The notes under the pieces were generated by a model. It made no database searches and was not told where the DNA came from. It was given only the letters and a program-made list of their open reading frames with translations. This document shows, piece by piece, positions 34,913 to 47,246 of a stretch of DNA of 64,000 bases. Both the position numbers and the translations under genes were made by a program. Source of the stretch: Nageia nagi (Eukaryota; Pinophyta). Position 1 is the first letter of the stretch. Every line of letters starts with the position of its first letter. The stretch spans positions 142,290,001-142,354,000 of the forward strand of contig JBITNC010000001.1 of NCBI GenBank assembly GCA_050084985.1, read 5' to 3'.

Positions 34913-35670
34913 CCAGGGCTATTTTGCTATAGGAAAATAAAAATAAAAATTTCTTAGAGGTCTAAGCTAGAAATCCTATACTAGGGGTTTTAAAATATCC
35001 AGGAGGATCTATCCTTTTTGCTAAACACACTTGCCCATAAAGCTATGTGTGAAGTGAGGTGCAAAAAACTCTACACCAATACCCAAACCTCAAATAGAAC
35101 CCTACATAGAATTGGACTCCACATACTAAAAGGTATATCAAAGACTATGTAGGCTATAAATGAAAACTATATAGGAAGCTATATCGATTGTCTATAAATT
35201 ATAGTGCACCAACAAGTGCCACTAGAAAGTTACTTGTCATAGAAGCCATCTTGTGGCCTCTTTCCTTATGAAAGTTGGATAGGAGAAGTGTTTAGACAAG
35301 CCTACAGAGCAGATAATCCTTACCCTAGAATCATTTTTTCACACAAAAAACCTTGATTCATGAAGTAGAATGTATAATATGCAATTTTTTAGAGCTACAA
35401 AAATAGCAGTTCAAAGGTAGCAAAAACTTCTAAGCTAAATAACTAAAAATTTGTACCATTTTAGTAATTTTTAACAAAAGAAGATAAACCCATAGATGTA
35501 AAAAAAAAAAGAGTCCAAGGTTTTGAAAATCATCATTGAGATACCTATCCCATTGCGATCATCTTTTCGAGTTGATCATTTTGATATATTACACCCATAC
35601 ACTTTTTTGGCCAATTTCTAAAAATAGCAGTTTCTAAAAATATTAGCTTCAGAAATAGCAATTTTCAAAA

Positions 35671-36642
35671 ATGGCACTTGAAATAAGATCCCAAATAGCA
35701 ACACAAGTTGATCCTACCATGATGACATTTCAAACTATAATCCAACAAATAGTAGATACACTTACCAGTACATTTAGAGAAAAAATTCAACAAATACAGA
35801 TACAAATACAAACCCTTGATAGTAAATGTGATAGTGTTTAGCTAAGTCTCAATCATACCAACAATGCATCTAGTTCATAACAATCAGGGTAGCTATGATA
35901 TCCACAAGGGTATCATCATAACTTTCAAAGCCAACAAGGTGGTTTCATTCTTCCCTGCATAACCAAATTAGATTTTTCTTGATTTGATGGAGATAATCCC
36001 ACTAGCTAGATTTATAAAGTTGGATAGTATTTCACATTGAGCCAAATCCCAAAGGATTTGAAGGTGCACATGGCATCTTTTCATTTGACTATGAAGCTCT
36101 CCAATGGCACTAGTGGTACTCAAAAATGTATCCTGCTCCTTCATGGGATGAATTCACTTAACAATTATTGATCCATTTTGGTCCTAATGACTATGAAGAT
36201 TTCACAGGGCATTAACCAAGTTACATCAAACTACAACAATCAAATAATACCAAAATCAATTTGAAAATTGGTAAACCACATAAAGGGTTTGGATAATGCA
36301 TTTTTCATAAGTTGTTTTATCAGTGGCTTAAAGGAAGAAATTAAACCAAAGGTCAAAATGTTTAATCCCAAAACTATGATGGATGTTATTGCCTTGGCAA
36401 ATCTTGCTGAAGATAAAGATAGTGCTCATCAATGAAATACAAAAACTCCATTCACCAAAATACATAATATTTCCCATTCCTCTAATAACACAAGTGCCCC
36501 ACCACTGAATCACATAATGCAAACTAAGAAGTTGATGTAGAAGGAAATGGAAAAGCATTAAAAGAAGGGCTTATGCTATAATTGTGATAAGAAATTTGTT
36601 TGTGGTCATCATTATACACATCAAAAGTTATATTTTCTTGAT
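35671..36642 (+). pseudogene. Gypsy gag relic with zinc knuckle
   Basis: A clear start ATG at 35671 opens MALEIRSQIATQVDPTMMTF, with a glutamine-rich helix (QQIQIQIQ). A stop-ridden capsid region follows, with pieces such as GLKEEIKPKVKMFNPKTMMD at about 36310-36380. The nucleocapsid end reads KKGLCYNCDKKFVCGHHY (about 36565-36620), the chromovirus-type CX2CX4H knuckle with its last ligand position altered. Gag assembles the particle and packages RNA. At least six stops interrupt it. It is in the same frame as the protease that follows. Confidence 0.82.
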
Positions 36643-37095
36643 TTGCTTGATGTTGATGCTCCTACTAAGGAGGAATATGAAAGTGCACCCAAGAAGGCTA
36701 TAGAGGAAATTCTAGATGAGGAGGCCCTGATTATCTCTTATAATGTATTGGTAGGAATTACCACCCCTCAAACTATGAAAGTAAAAGGGTTTTTTAAAAA
36801 GCACCCTCTCATAATATTATTGGATTTGGGAAGTACTCATTATTTCATTGATCCATGAGTGGCTAAGGTTACTAACTATTACATCCACCCTACAAATATT
36901 TTTGAGCTTATGGTTGGTAATGGAGGAAAAAAAGCATGTAAAGGAACATGTCACAATGTCAAACTAAGCATGGAACACTATACTTTGAAAAGTGACATGT
37001 ACATTTTACCACTTGGGGGATGTGATATAGTTTTGGGGGTACAATGGCTAAGGAATTTGGGCATAATAAATGGAATTTTGTATAGTTATGGATGA
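36643..37095 (+). pseudogene. Gypsy aspartic protease relic
   Basis: Two open blocks in one frame (36643-36858 and 36859-37095) are separated by a stop in what should be one protein. LLDLGSTHYFIDP corresponds to the family's LxDxGSTHxFI active-site loop, but the catalytic aspartate position is shifted (LDLGS for the usual L.D.GS). The flap and second half follow with LPLGGCDIVLGVQWLRNLG, the standard 'LG.QWL' motif. The protease would cut the Gag-Pol polyprotein. Confidence 0.85.
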
Positions 37096-37349
37096 CCTTC
37101 AAAATATATGAACAAGAGCATACTCTTAGGGGATTACAAGGTGGATCTATACAAGTTGTGAGCTCACATCACATGGAAAACATCCTACAAAAACTTAGAA
37201 AGGGGATGTTAGCATAGTTATACTCTTTATCAATCATTGAATCTAAAATCATAGAGCCTAAGGATCTACATCCCATCTTAAGTAAGCATTCAAGTACCTT
37301 TGAGAAACTAATGGGCTTACATCCCTAGCAATCACATGATCATGCTATC

Positions 37350-38700
37350 CAGTTGGTGTTAGAAAGTCACCCGCCAAACATTCATTCTTATCAGTATCCT
37401 TGTTTATAGAAAACTAAAATTGAAAAATTGGTTAAGAAACTATTGGATGTAGGAGTAATGTAACCTAGTGTAAGCCCATATTATTCTCCAATTATATTGG
37501 TTTATAATAAATATGGTTCTTGGCATATGTGTGTGGATTTTAGGGCCCTCAACAAAATTACCATCAAGGACAAATTTCCTATCCTAGTCATTGATGAATT
37601 ATTGGATGAACTACATGGGGCAAGATATTTTTACAAGCTAGACTTGCAATTTGGGTATCAAAAAATCCACCTCAAGGAGGAGGATATACCAAAAATTACA
37701 TTTCATACCCATGAGGGCCATTATGAGTTCTTGGTCATGCCTTTTGGCCTCACAAATGCTCCATCCATGTTTCAAAGTTTAATGAATCAAGTGTTTCATC
37801 TATTCCTCAGGAAGTTCATTTTAGTTTTCTTTGATGATATCTTGATCTATAGCAAGACATGGCAAGAACATGTGGCACATGTTGAACAAACCTTACATAT
37901 TTTTAAGTAACACTAGATATATGCAAAAAATTCAAAATGTTCATTCGGTAAGAGGGAAATTGACTACTTAGGCCATGTTATATCCAAAGAGGGAGTTAAG
38001 GTGGATCCACAAAAGATTACTAGCATGTAGAACTGGTCTATTCCTACATCTTTGAAAAATCTCCAAGGATTATTGGGGTTGACAAGATATTATAGAAATT
38101 TTGTGAAGTATTATGGCAAGATTGCAACACCTCTAACCATGTTGTTGAAAAAGAATGCATTCTAATGGTCCCCTTAAGCTGAAGTAGCTTTCGTTAAGCT
38201 CAAGGAGATGATGTGTACCACCTTGATATTAGTAATGCTAGATTTTTATAAAACCTTTATGATAGAAAGTGATGCTTGTGGAGTAGGAATTGGGAAAGTA
38301 TTAATGTAGGAGGGGCATCCCTTGGCATTCACTAGTAGAGCACTCTCTAGAAAAAATTTGAGTAAATCCACTTATGAAAAAGAAATGCATGCCATCATTC
38401 ATGCAGTTCAATGTTGAAGATCATATCTCATTAGTCACCATTTCATCATCCTCATAGATCATCATAGTTTGAAATTTTTCATTGAGCAAGGCATTTCTAT
38501 GCTTGAGTGACAAAAATGGATGACAAAACTACTGGGGTATGATTATGAGATAGTATACTGTAAAGGTAAGGAGAATGTGGTTATCGATGCTTTGTCCAAA
38601 AAATTTGATCAAGTAGCACTACAAGCTCTTTCATATCCTATTCCTCAATGGTTGGATAAAGTTAAACAAGAGTGGGTAGAGGATACTCCACCCAAGAATT
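37350..38700 (+). pseudogene. Gypsy reverse transcriptase and RNase H relic
   Basis: The open block at 37497-37910 begins [20 protein letters not shown] and passes through [12 protein letters not shown] and [17 protein letters not shown]. It holds the catalytic box [10 protein letters not shown] near 37830-37860 (the FxDD/YxDD aspartates are present). Before it, the HSYQYP-like entry and the Y-S-P-I block are recognisable in other frames. RNase H (about 38090-38640) is more broken but keeps pieces such as [32 protein letters not shown] and, at 38520-38705, LLGYDYEIVYCKGKENVVID with DALSK. This part is in a different frame from gag and protease, so at least one frameshift lies between 37095 and 37497. 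Confidence 0.88.
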
Positions 38701-38739
38701 GCTAAAATAGATCACTCAAGACCCCATGAGTAAACCACA

Positions 38740-40080
38740 CCACACATGGCATGATGGTATTTTAAGATTCAAAGGTCAAATTTTGTTACTGTCTCTTTCA
38801 AAATTTAAATTAGAAATACTTGCTAAATTGTATTCCACACCTACATCAGAACATGAATGATTTTTGAAAACTTATAATTGAATGGCATGGTAATTCTATT
38901 GGATAGGTATAAATTAGATATCAAGCAGTTTGTGGCAACTTGTGATGTGTGTCAATGATAAAAGGGTGAGACAATGGGTACTCTAGGACTCCTTCAACCT
39001 CTTCCCATACCTACCTATACATGGATCTATATCTCAATGGATTTCATTGAAGGCCTTCTTAAATCTCATTGTAAATCAATTATTCTAGTGGTGGTTAATC
39101 GGTTATCCAAATATTCTCATTTTGGTTCATTGATTCATCCCTACAAAGCAATGATAGTGGCATAATTATTCCTAGATACAATTTTCAATCTACATGGCAT
39201 GCCAAAGATGATTATCAATGATGGTGATCCCACTTTTACAAGTCATTTTTGGTAAGAGCTTTTTAAATGATAAGGTACCCAACTAAACACGAGCTTAGCA
39301 TATCACCCACAAACTGATGGTCATACTAAAATTATCAATAAATGCTTGGAAATATATTTATATTATTTTGCTTCAGCATAACCTATGCATTATTTATGAT
39401 GGCTTTCCTTGGTTGAGTGGTGGTATAATACATCTTATCATTCTACGAACAAGATGACCCCCTATATAGCAATGTATGGTCAAGCTCCACTAATAGCCAT
39501 CTCGTATGTTGTAGGTACTAGTAAAGTTTAGGTAGTTGACTTAGCTTTAGTTAATTGGGATGATATTCTTAATTTTCTCAAGGATAACCTTCATATAGCC
39601 TAATAACATATGAAATAATAAGCTAATCAACAACATGAGGAAAAAGAGTTCTAAGTAGATGATATGGTCTTTTTGAGGCTATAACCTTATCACCAAAAAT
39701 TCTTAAAAATAAAAGGCCCTCAAAAATTGGCCCCAAAGTTTATGGTCCTTACAAGGTGTTATAGTGCATTGGCCTAGCTACATACAAATTATAGCTTCCT
39801 ACTTCTTCCAAGATTCATCCAGTGTTTCATGTCTTTTAACCTCAAGAAAGTAGTTGGATTAGAGGTTCGAGTTCAAACACAATTACTTGAGTTGGTAGAG
39901 GATGGTTCAATGGAAGTTATACTTGAGATAATTCTAGATCAATGTTCATGATAGCTTCATAATTGCTCCATTATAAAAGTCCTTGTGTAGCGGCAAGGCA
40001 TGGTACTAGAAGATGAAACATGGGAAATCCTTCATTAGCTACAGCAATAGTTTTTACACTTCAAGCTTTTAGGATAAAGC
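38740..40080 (+). pseudogene. Gypsy integrase and chromodomain-like relic
   Basis: The zinc-binding start is decayed, though FVATCDVCQ remains (about 38930-38960). The core follows at 38974-39165 with GLLQPLPIPTYTWIYISMDF, then ILVVVNRLSKYSHF. The second catalytic stretch and the [11 protein letters not shown]-like block are near 39290-39330. The GPY-type C-terminal region (GPYKVL, SSKIHPVFHV) lies at about 39740-39840. Downstream, LVRQ-like and LEDETWEILH pieces (about 39900-40050) match the chromodomain that targets chromovirus integration to heterochromatin. Frameshifts and stops are numerous. Confidence 0.8.
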
Positions 40081-40101
40081 TTCATCCCAGGAGAGGTGGC
40101 A

Positions 40102-40512
40102 TGTTAGGATCTCACATCCTAACATTTTAGTGTTAGTATTATTATTTTATTAAATTATCAATCTATATTGTAAATTGTAATATTATGATTATAAGGGCAG
40201 GGCTTGATTTTGCATTACTATTAGGGTTAGGGTTAGTTTAATATAAATAGATAGAAGTGTGTGAAGAAATGCATCTTGAACATTATTTTTTACCTTTAGA
40301 GTTGTAAAGAAGTAGCCCCCTTGAAGCGGCCTATGATTTTGTTATTATTTAGTAAAATCCTATCCTTATCTACTTATTGATGCTATTTTGTGTTCTATTT
40401 ACCAATGCATGCTATGTTATTTTCCAATAGATAGTTGTCATTTTACTATTTCAAATCAATATTCATTTCATTTCTGCAATATTTTCCTTTTCATATTTGT
40501 AGCATTGTAACA
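40102..40512 (+). repeat. Gypsy 3' LTR
   Basis: 411 bp, TGTTAGG...GTAACA, with TATA box TATAAATAG at 40242-40250. It aligns with the 5' LTR over its entire length and is followed by the target duplication CATCA (40513-40517). Confidence 0.92.
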
Positions 40513-40809
40513 CATCACCTTCCTTCAAAAAGTAAATGAATAAATGCTATTATTATTAAAATAGCATTAGAATATATGATATTCATAAAATTTTATAAAA
40601 ATGGAAGGTAAGTAAGCTTGTGTTTTCAATTTTATAAATGCTATATTTAAGAATTATTTGGCTTTAGGAATCACTTTTTTTTCTATTTTTTTCTTAACTT
40701 TTGGAATAGCCATTTTTCTATATGCACTTCTATGGGAATTGCCAAATTACTAATTTAAAGTGAATCACAATAGCCATTTTTCTATAATTATGAATTATAA
40801 TTTATTCTT

Positions 40810-42800
40810 AAAATTTACCTTGATCACAACCAAAAATCCTAAGGTGAGAGATGTTTAGTTTCTTTCCCATCCATGCCTCATACAAGGTTTTTCCTTCAAC
40901 TACTTTTGTAGAGCACCTATTCTGTAAGAAACTATGGAGATTTTCCAACATGCACCTAGCCATTTTTTTAATGGTTCTATTATTTCTTTTAGCAACATCA
41001 TTTTGTTGAGAGGTGTAAGGAATTGTGAACTACCTCTTGATCCCATATTAGGCACAATAGTCATTGAACTTGTTTCTATTATATTCACCCATATTATCAT
41101 ATCTTAGCATCTTGATCTTGAAATCAATATAATTTTCAACTAATACTTTTAAATATTTGAACCTATGAAAGTTTTGATCCTTGTGCTTGAGTAGATAACC
41201 AAATTCCATCCTACTAAAATTGTCAATGAAGGTCAAGATAAAAGATGCTTCTCCAAGAGACTTAGTTTGAAATAGACCTATCAAGTATGAATGTCTAAGA
41301 TAAAGAGATTTTATTGCCCTTGTTACCTTATCTTTCTCAAATGTTTTCCTATTCATATTGCCTAAGATAAACTTCTCACAAACACTAGTTATGGGTGATA
41401 TCAAAGGTAAGCTTTCCATAAGTTCTTATTTTTTCCTGACTTGAATGCTTTTATGGTTAAGGTCTCCTACTCAATAGTGCCAAAGATTTCTTCTAGATAA
41501 AACATTAATATCAAGGTACATTTTTATTGGAACTTGATCCATAATATAAAGATCATCATTCACAAATTCTTTTACCAAAGTGGCAACTCTCTTCTTTATG
41601 CACCAAGAGTGTGAGTTGAACTCAAATGAGTATCCTTTTCTTGCAACTTAAATTACAAAAAGAAGGTTCATATTAAGTTTTGGTATATAGAGAACATTTT
41701 CAATAACCTTTTTGTGCAACAACACACTCCCAATTCCTTATACTTCAAGGATTGAATTATCAACTATCATAATTGTATTCTTTCTATACTTATGAAAATT
41801 TTCAAACTTAGTCTTTTTAGAACACATGTGATTTGTGCACCCAAAGTGACTAATCCAATCATTTGAGAAAGTATGAGACTTGGAGTAAAGACCAAAAATA
41901 AAAATAGATTTATTGTTCTTCTTCTTGCCTTTGAAGTTTTTTGATTTTCTAGATACTTTGACATCTTATTCTTTCTTTTTCTTTCAGCAATCTAATTTCT
42001 TGTTACCATAGATGCCACAAAAATTACAATTACCATGAAATTTAGCTTTGGATATAGATTTTATAAACTTATCATGGTCATTTTGTTATTTGTTTCCACT
42101 TTTCTTGAAATCCTTTTTCAGAGCATGGGAAGATTTATTTTAATTATTGAACTTTTTTTTGAGGTGAGTCTTCATTGGTCTAAGTGCCACAGAATGCTCC
42201 TTAGGAGTGGAGATCAACCTTTTGTTGAGATTTCCTCTTATTTTAGGAGAATTCTTGAAATATTTTCTAAGGAGTATGCATCTTCTTCATCATCAATCCT
42301 TTTCTCAATGACTATCATGAAGTGATTGGATTTAGAAGAGAGGATTTGAATGATGATGAATACCATAAACTCATCATTGATTTAGTTGCATCCATACTTC
42401 ACAAGTTGGATCCTTATATTAATAATTTTGTTAAATTATATTACAACACTTTCATTTTTCTCATGACATGATTGTAACAATTTTTAGACAATAGTGAACC
42501 TCTTGGAGAATTTGGAGAAGAGGTAGAGTTTCTTTAGCCTATCCCAAGCTTCTTTTAAGGGGTTTAAAGAAGAGATCATGATGAGGACTTCATTTAAAAT
42601 TATATAAAAGTCATGGAGGTTGCTAGCTCATTATTTGTTTTGTATTCCTCAAGTTCCTTCTCATTTGTTCGAGCAACTTGGTTTCATTTACCATTTTTCA
42701 TAATTTTCATTTTTGGATCTTTGATTTCATCCCAGTTTCCCAAATATCATAGTTGAAACTATCTAAGATGTGCTTTGGTGTAAAGGCGTATCCCATTTAT
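40810..42800 (-). pseudogene. Copia fragment: gag, protease and integrase, no reverse transcriptase
   Basis: Read on the minus strand, gag lies at about 42050-42800, with the usual IWE-type start near 42740. The protease region is near 41770-41860 (fragments of the W-I-x-D-S-G-A-x-x-H loop followed by TNHMC-like sequence). The integrase block is long and open at 41048-41419. It begins with a zinc-finger-side piece and runs through FILTFIDNFSRMEFGYLLKH to NYIDFKIKMLRYDNMGEYNR, keeping the D-F/Y-S-R and D-N-x-x-E-Y signature of copia integrases. The C-terminal integrase part continues to 40900. The fragment stops near 40810 before any RT, with no LTR seen at either end, so it is a truncated copy. 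It resembles the element at 21.6-29.9 kb in domain sequence. Confidence 0.82.
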
Positions 42801-42804
42801 TACA

Positions 42805-43640
42805 AAAAATTAGAAGTGTTAACCAATTTAAACATGTTAAATTTATGAAGAAAATTAATCAACCATTCATATTGAGTTTCCTCAAATTAATCAAACATAC
42901 ATGTTGAGTTTTGACCAAAGATAATTAACAAGGCATGCTTAAATTATTTAACCACTTTTATATGTAAAAAATATTTTTAATCTCAACAATTCATATTAAA
43001 TGTAAAAAAATGGTGAAAAAATTTCAAATTTGATATGAATTCAAAAATGGTGAAAAAATTTCAAAATTTGAAAGATTGGGAGAACTTCAAGGAGAGAATT
43101 ATTATGACTTGGAGGCTACATTTCACATTATTGGAGGCTACATTTCATATTAGATAACTTTGAGGGGATAATTTTTTATTGGGTTTTAGCTTTTCCATTG
43201 TGGAGAAGATTGTTGGGGTGGGGGAGGAGGGGTTAATTTTAGATTTTATTTTATTTTTTATAGATCATATTTTCCATCCTTATCTTTAACTCTTTATTCC
43301 TTTTTATATCTATAAATTATTTGTTAAATGAAATTCTTTGAATATATAATGTTCTATAAATGTTGTTGTATGATTGCAGGGTTTAAGCAAGATGATCAAA
43401 AGAATTAGATTTAAGTAATATTTGAATCTAACCACCTTTTTAAAGCTAATATGATCACTTTATTGATATATGGATAATCTTGTATCTACAAAATATGACA
43501 CTATTAATATAATAAATGAATCTTTGAGAGGTTTTAAAGTTTCCTAATATTAACATATGGTTGTTAACCTATGTTTCCAAACTAAGAAATGAGCTTAGCT
43601 ATATGATAATAAACTAGCCAAAATATATAACTATAAATTA
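42805..43640. other. No recognisable gene; small direct repeats
   Basis: Two short direct duplications are visible: 'aatggtgaaaaaatttcaaa' at about 43010 and 43047, and 'ttggaggctacatttca' at about 43110 and 43131. No coding frame is supported. Confidence 0.45.
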
Positions 43641-43649
43641 ATAAAACCT

Positions 43650-44700
43650 AAGTTTAAAACTATGGTTAGAATGATATTATTTAAGTTTTTTCACTATTGT
43701 TTAAACTTAGCCAAACTATAAAAGTTTTATATAACTTCTCTTTAAGATAAAAATATCATGCATATTAGTTCCTGTTACCAACATATCATCCATGCACAAA
43801 ATTAAGATAATATAGTTTATACTATTTATATTCTTAAAATACACACAATGATCTAATTTATATCTAATTAACATATTAGTTACCATTGAAGTGTCAAATT
43901 TAAGGTACCATTATCTAGGATCTTGGTTGAGGCCATACAAGCTCTTTTCCAACTTATACAAATAACATTATTTACCTTTGACCTCTAAACTTCAAGGTTC
44001 TTGCATGTAAATCTCCTCCTCAAAATCCCCATGAAGAAAAGTTATCTTTACATCCAACTATTCAAGAAATAGTTTTTTTGTAACCATAATACTTAATATA
44101 TCTCTAATGGAGGTCATTTTTACAACCAAAGAAGAGATCTCATCAAATTCTATACCTTTCTTTTGAGAAAAACCTTTTACCATAAGTATTTCTTTGTATC
44201 TCTTTTAACTATCTCCCTTTTCCTTTAACTTCTACATCCATTTATTGGTAAGTCCTCTTTTACCTTTAGGAATCCCATCTAATTCCAAGTTTGAAGTTAA
44301 TAATTCATTTCTTTTTTCATATAAAGCTCCCACTTAATCTATGTACTCATATACATGGCTTCATAAAAATAATTTTATTCACCATTATCAGTATAAAGCA
44401 CACAATAAAGAGAAGGAGAATAACATTAAGGTGATCTATTAGCCCTTGAAGACCTTCTCACAATTGTAGGTGGATTTTGCGGTTCATGGTTTTCAAGATC
44501 TTCACTTTGCTCTTTTTTGTTTCTCATGCTTATCAATATCATCAAGAGTTACAAAAATTTATTCCTCTTCCTTTTCATCTTGCTTGACCTACAACCTATC
44601 TTTGTACATGCATTTTTGCATTGAATATTACATCTCTACTTCTAATGATTTTTTGATTATGAATATCCCATAATTTGAAACCCAAAATGCAGTATCTAAA
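43650..44700 (-). pseudogene. Copia reverse transcriptase and integrase C-terminal relic
   Basis: On the minus strand the integrase end is recognisable at about 44620-44690 (GFKLWDIHNQKIIRSRDVIF, the usual 'G-Y-x-L-W-D ... S-R-D-V-x-F' tail). It is followed by the acidic linker and RT. RT pieces include FSQKKGIEFDE-like sequence near 44150-44180, TSIR-type sequence and CKDNFSSWGF with GDLHA (about 43990-44060). The polymerase YxDD region lies near 43780-43800 in decayed form. RNase H is not recognised to the left, so the element is truncated there. It belongs with the gag and protease parts at 45.9-47.2 kb. Confidence 0.7.
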
Positions 44701-45910
44701 TTATGATTACAGTAATAAATATAGTAAATACAAATCTACAATATAAAGGTATAAATAATTTATCAAGGCTATTCTAATAACATAGTAATCACTAAAAGAG
44801 ATGGGATAAGGGAGAGGTTGTCGTGTAGATACATGAGTGAGAGGGTATTATAACCTCACATTTGGTATAATTCTAGCATGATAATATCGATAATACATGG
44901 GAAATCATTTCCCAATATGGCTCATATGAGAGGATAACCTATGTTAGAAAAAGGACCAAGTAATAATGCATGCTCAAGTGAGGATTTAACACCAGGGTGG
45001 TGGAAAGATTGGTTCAATATTTTAAGATCTCTTTTTTGGAGGATGGCATCTACATTCTAATAATAATAGTTTCTAATTCACATATAAAGAGCTCTAGTTT
45101 TAAGGGTAGAAGGTAGAGTATGGGTATTATATGTAGGGCATAAAGACTTATACCTAGAGCTTGCTAAGCTCCTAGTTAGTAATGATGTGAAGGAGGTCTT
45201 GTTAAACTCAGGCTATTAGGCCTTCTTGAAACTCTTTAACAACTTTGATGTAAACATTTACCAAAAAATGATGAGTCACTTGATGTAAGATGTGTTACTA
45301 TGGGATCCTTCATATTTGAGCTTTCTTCACTAGTATTGGTAGAGATTTCAAGTTTACCATATGATGGTCTTAAGATCCAAAGGGATATAAATCCCCATTG
45401 GATAGAATTGGAATTTTTCACCACCAATGAGAAGATTGGGTGGGATAGGAAATACATTCAAAGGGAGGGCCTAACTCAACCATGGCCAAAAGTGGCCAAT
45501 ATAGTCATGAACTATATTACATGGGTGAGAAGCTATCATCTAGAAATATTGAATTAGATGAGGTGGAGAAAGAGGGTGGAACATACCATATTTTTTATTC
45601 AAGGAGATGGAGAAGGTTGTGAATGATTTCCATAAGAGGAGAATTTTTTTTTTCTTCATCAAGGTTTGTTCTTCATTATGACTAAATACATGACCAAAAT
45701 ATAGGGCTAGATGGGGGAACTTGATGATTTCATTCCAAGGATGGAGCAAGAGGAGAAAGAAAGTAAAGAGTTGGGTGTATCTAGAGGAAAATAGAAGAGA
45801 AATAATATGAAGGAGATCAAAGGAGGGTGATGCAACTCATTATGTAAAGGAAAATTAGGCACAAAAAAGAGTTAGATAAATTTCTCCATGTCATCCCCCT
45901 ACCTCACTAA
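44700..45910 (+). other. Foreign coding-like segment within the copia fragment (unidentified)
   Basis: This 1.2 kb occupies the place of the copia integrase core and is unlike it. On the plus strand a frame at about 45110-45235 reads VWVLYVGHKDLYLELAKLLV, then NDVKEVLLNSGY and AFLKLFNNFDVNIYQKMMSH, with a few stops. The open frame 45300-45557 continues in another phase (PYDGLKIQRDINPHWIELEF). I do not recognise it firmly. The layout is reminiscent of the plant mobile domain found in some plant transposon proteins, but this is only a guess. No terminal repeats were located. Confidence 0.3.
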
Positions 45911-45915
45911 CTAGA

Positions 45916-47200
45916 GTGAGTGCAAGGAGCTTAATACTTTTAGAACCAACTTTAATTACTCCCGTTTTATTCTCATTTCATACTTTTAGAAAGGTCAGTA
46001 TTCTTTATTTTCCATTAACATGGTCTTCACAAAATCTCATGTCAAGCTCTATTAGATTAGGAAGAAACAACTTTGAGTGTAATGTTTTCATACCTTTTTC
46101 ACTCATGTGTCTAATTCTATTATACCATAGAGTTTCATCTTCACTTGTGGATACTAAATTCATGGAGTAATCAAAGATATTTGTAAGAAACTAAAGAGTG
46201 CCTAACATGGTACACTTTGCAGCCACCCTTGAACCCTTTGAAACCTTCTAAGAAGAATTACTCAAATACAACCATATATCCTTATGATCTAATTTACTTA
46301 TTTATATGAGATTTATTTTAAGATAAGGAATATGTCTTACTTCATTTAAATTCCATTATATATCATTAGATAATTTCATTGCTATATTACTAATACCAAT
46401 AATCTTGCATAGATGTGCATTACCTAATAGTACTTGACCACATATACCAATAATATAATTTGTACAGTACTCTTTATGTAAAGTAGCATGAAAAGAAACA
46501 TATGAATCAATCACCCAATAGTCACTATTCCAATTAAGAGATATTATCAAGACATTTTGTATTATTTCACCTACTATATTTGGTTGTTGATTACTAGTGC
46601 TTTCATTATTATTACTTTACTTTTTCTACCCTTTCTAGTGCAAGTTTCCTTTTTAAGGTGATCCTTTGTATCACAATGCCAACATTCCAATTTAGTTTTT
46701 CCTTTAGATTATGATCTTCCTTTGGATTTTCCTCTTGAATTGCTTCTTCATATATCCCTTTATCTCCCCTCATCTCAACCATGAGAGCAATATTAGAACT
46801 TTTACCTATAGATTTTCTCCTTATTTCATCACTTAGAATAGTTCCTATAACTTCATCAATGACCAACTTTGCATTAGAATAAGAATTACTAACAATCATA
46901 ACAAAGTTATTCCAACTATTAGGAAGAGAACATAATATTGATAATGCTCTTATCTCATCATTAAATGTAATTTTAATTAAGGTTAATTGGTTTGGTACCA
47001 TGTTTAACTCATTAACATGATCTTGTACTAAACTACCTTCATTCATCTTCATGTTAAATATCCTTTTCATCAAGTATACCTTGTTTGAAGTAGATGGATT
47101 TTCATATATTTTTCAAAATTGAAATCCTTACCTGTTAAATATCTCCTTTTTTAACATTTCTTGTTCTTCCATTTTCTTCTCTTGGTCCAGATCTACAAAT
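45916..47200 (-). pseudogene. Copia gag, protease and pre-integrase relic
   Basis: On the minus strand 46612-47073 is open for 153 codons. It matches the UBN2-type gag: DHVNELNMVPNQLTLI, then DEIRALSILCSLPNSWNNFV. A lysine-rich tail and a decayed knuckle follow. The protease part is open at 46356-46550, with WVIDSYVSFHATLHKEY; the catalytic D-S-G-A has become D-S-Y-V, so the glycine and alanine are lost. The pre-integrase block (45916-46170) reads on the minus strand HMSEKGMKTLHSK, FLPNLIELDMRFCE. Gag is the best preserved part. The order, strand and a primer-binding-like site at 47231-47246 tie these parts to the LTR at 47247. Confidence 0.8.
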
Positions 47201-47230
47201 AAGATTCATCAAGCAACCCAACAAAATAAC

Positions 47231-47246
47231 AATCTTTGATACAACT
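47231..47246 (-). other. Copia primer-binding site (diverged)
   Basis: Minus strand AGTTGTATCAAAGATT abuts the LTR that starts at 47247, a diverged form of the TGGTATCAGAG core. Confidence 0.55.

Larger units (their letters stand above)
34485..40512 (+). mobile_element. Ty3/gypsy chromovirus-type LTR retrotransposon, complete ends, dead
   Basis: LTRs of about 410 bp (34485-34893 and 40102-40512) are flanked by the 5-bp target duplication CATCA at 34480-34484 and 40513-40517. The left LTR starts TATTAGG where the right one has TGTTAGG. A primer-binding site CTAGTATCAAAGCTC follows the left LTR, and a purine-rich tract (GGAGAGGTGGCA) precedes the right LTR. Gag, protease, RT, RNase H, integrase and a C-terminal chromodomain-like region occur in gypsy order on the plus strand. 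This order and the chromodomain point to the chromovirus clade. Frameshifts and stops are common, so the element cannot move by itself. Confidence 0.93.
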
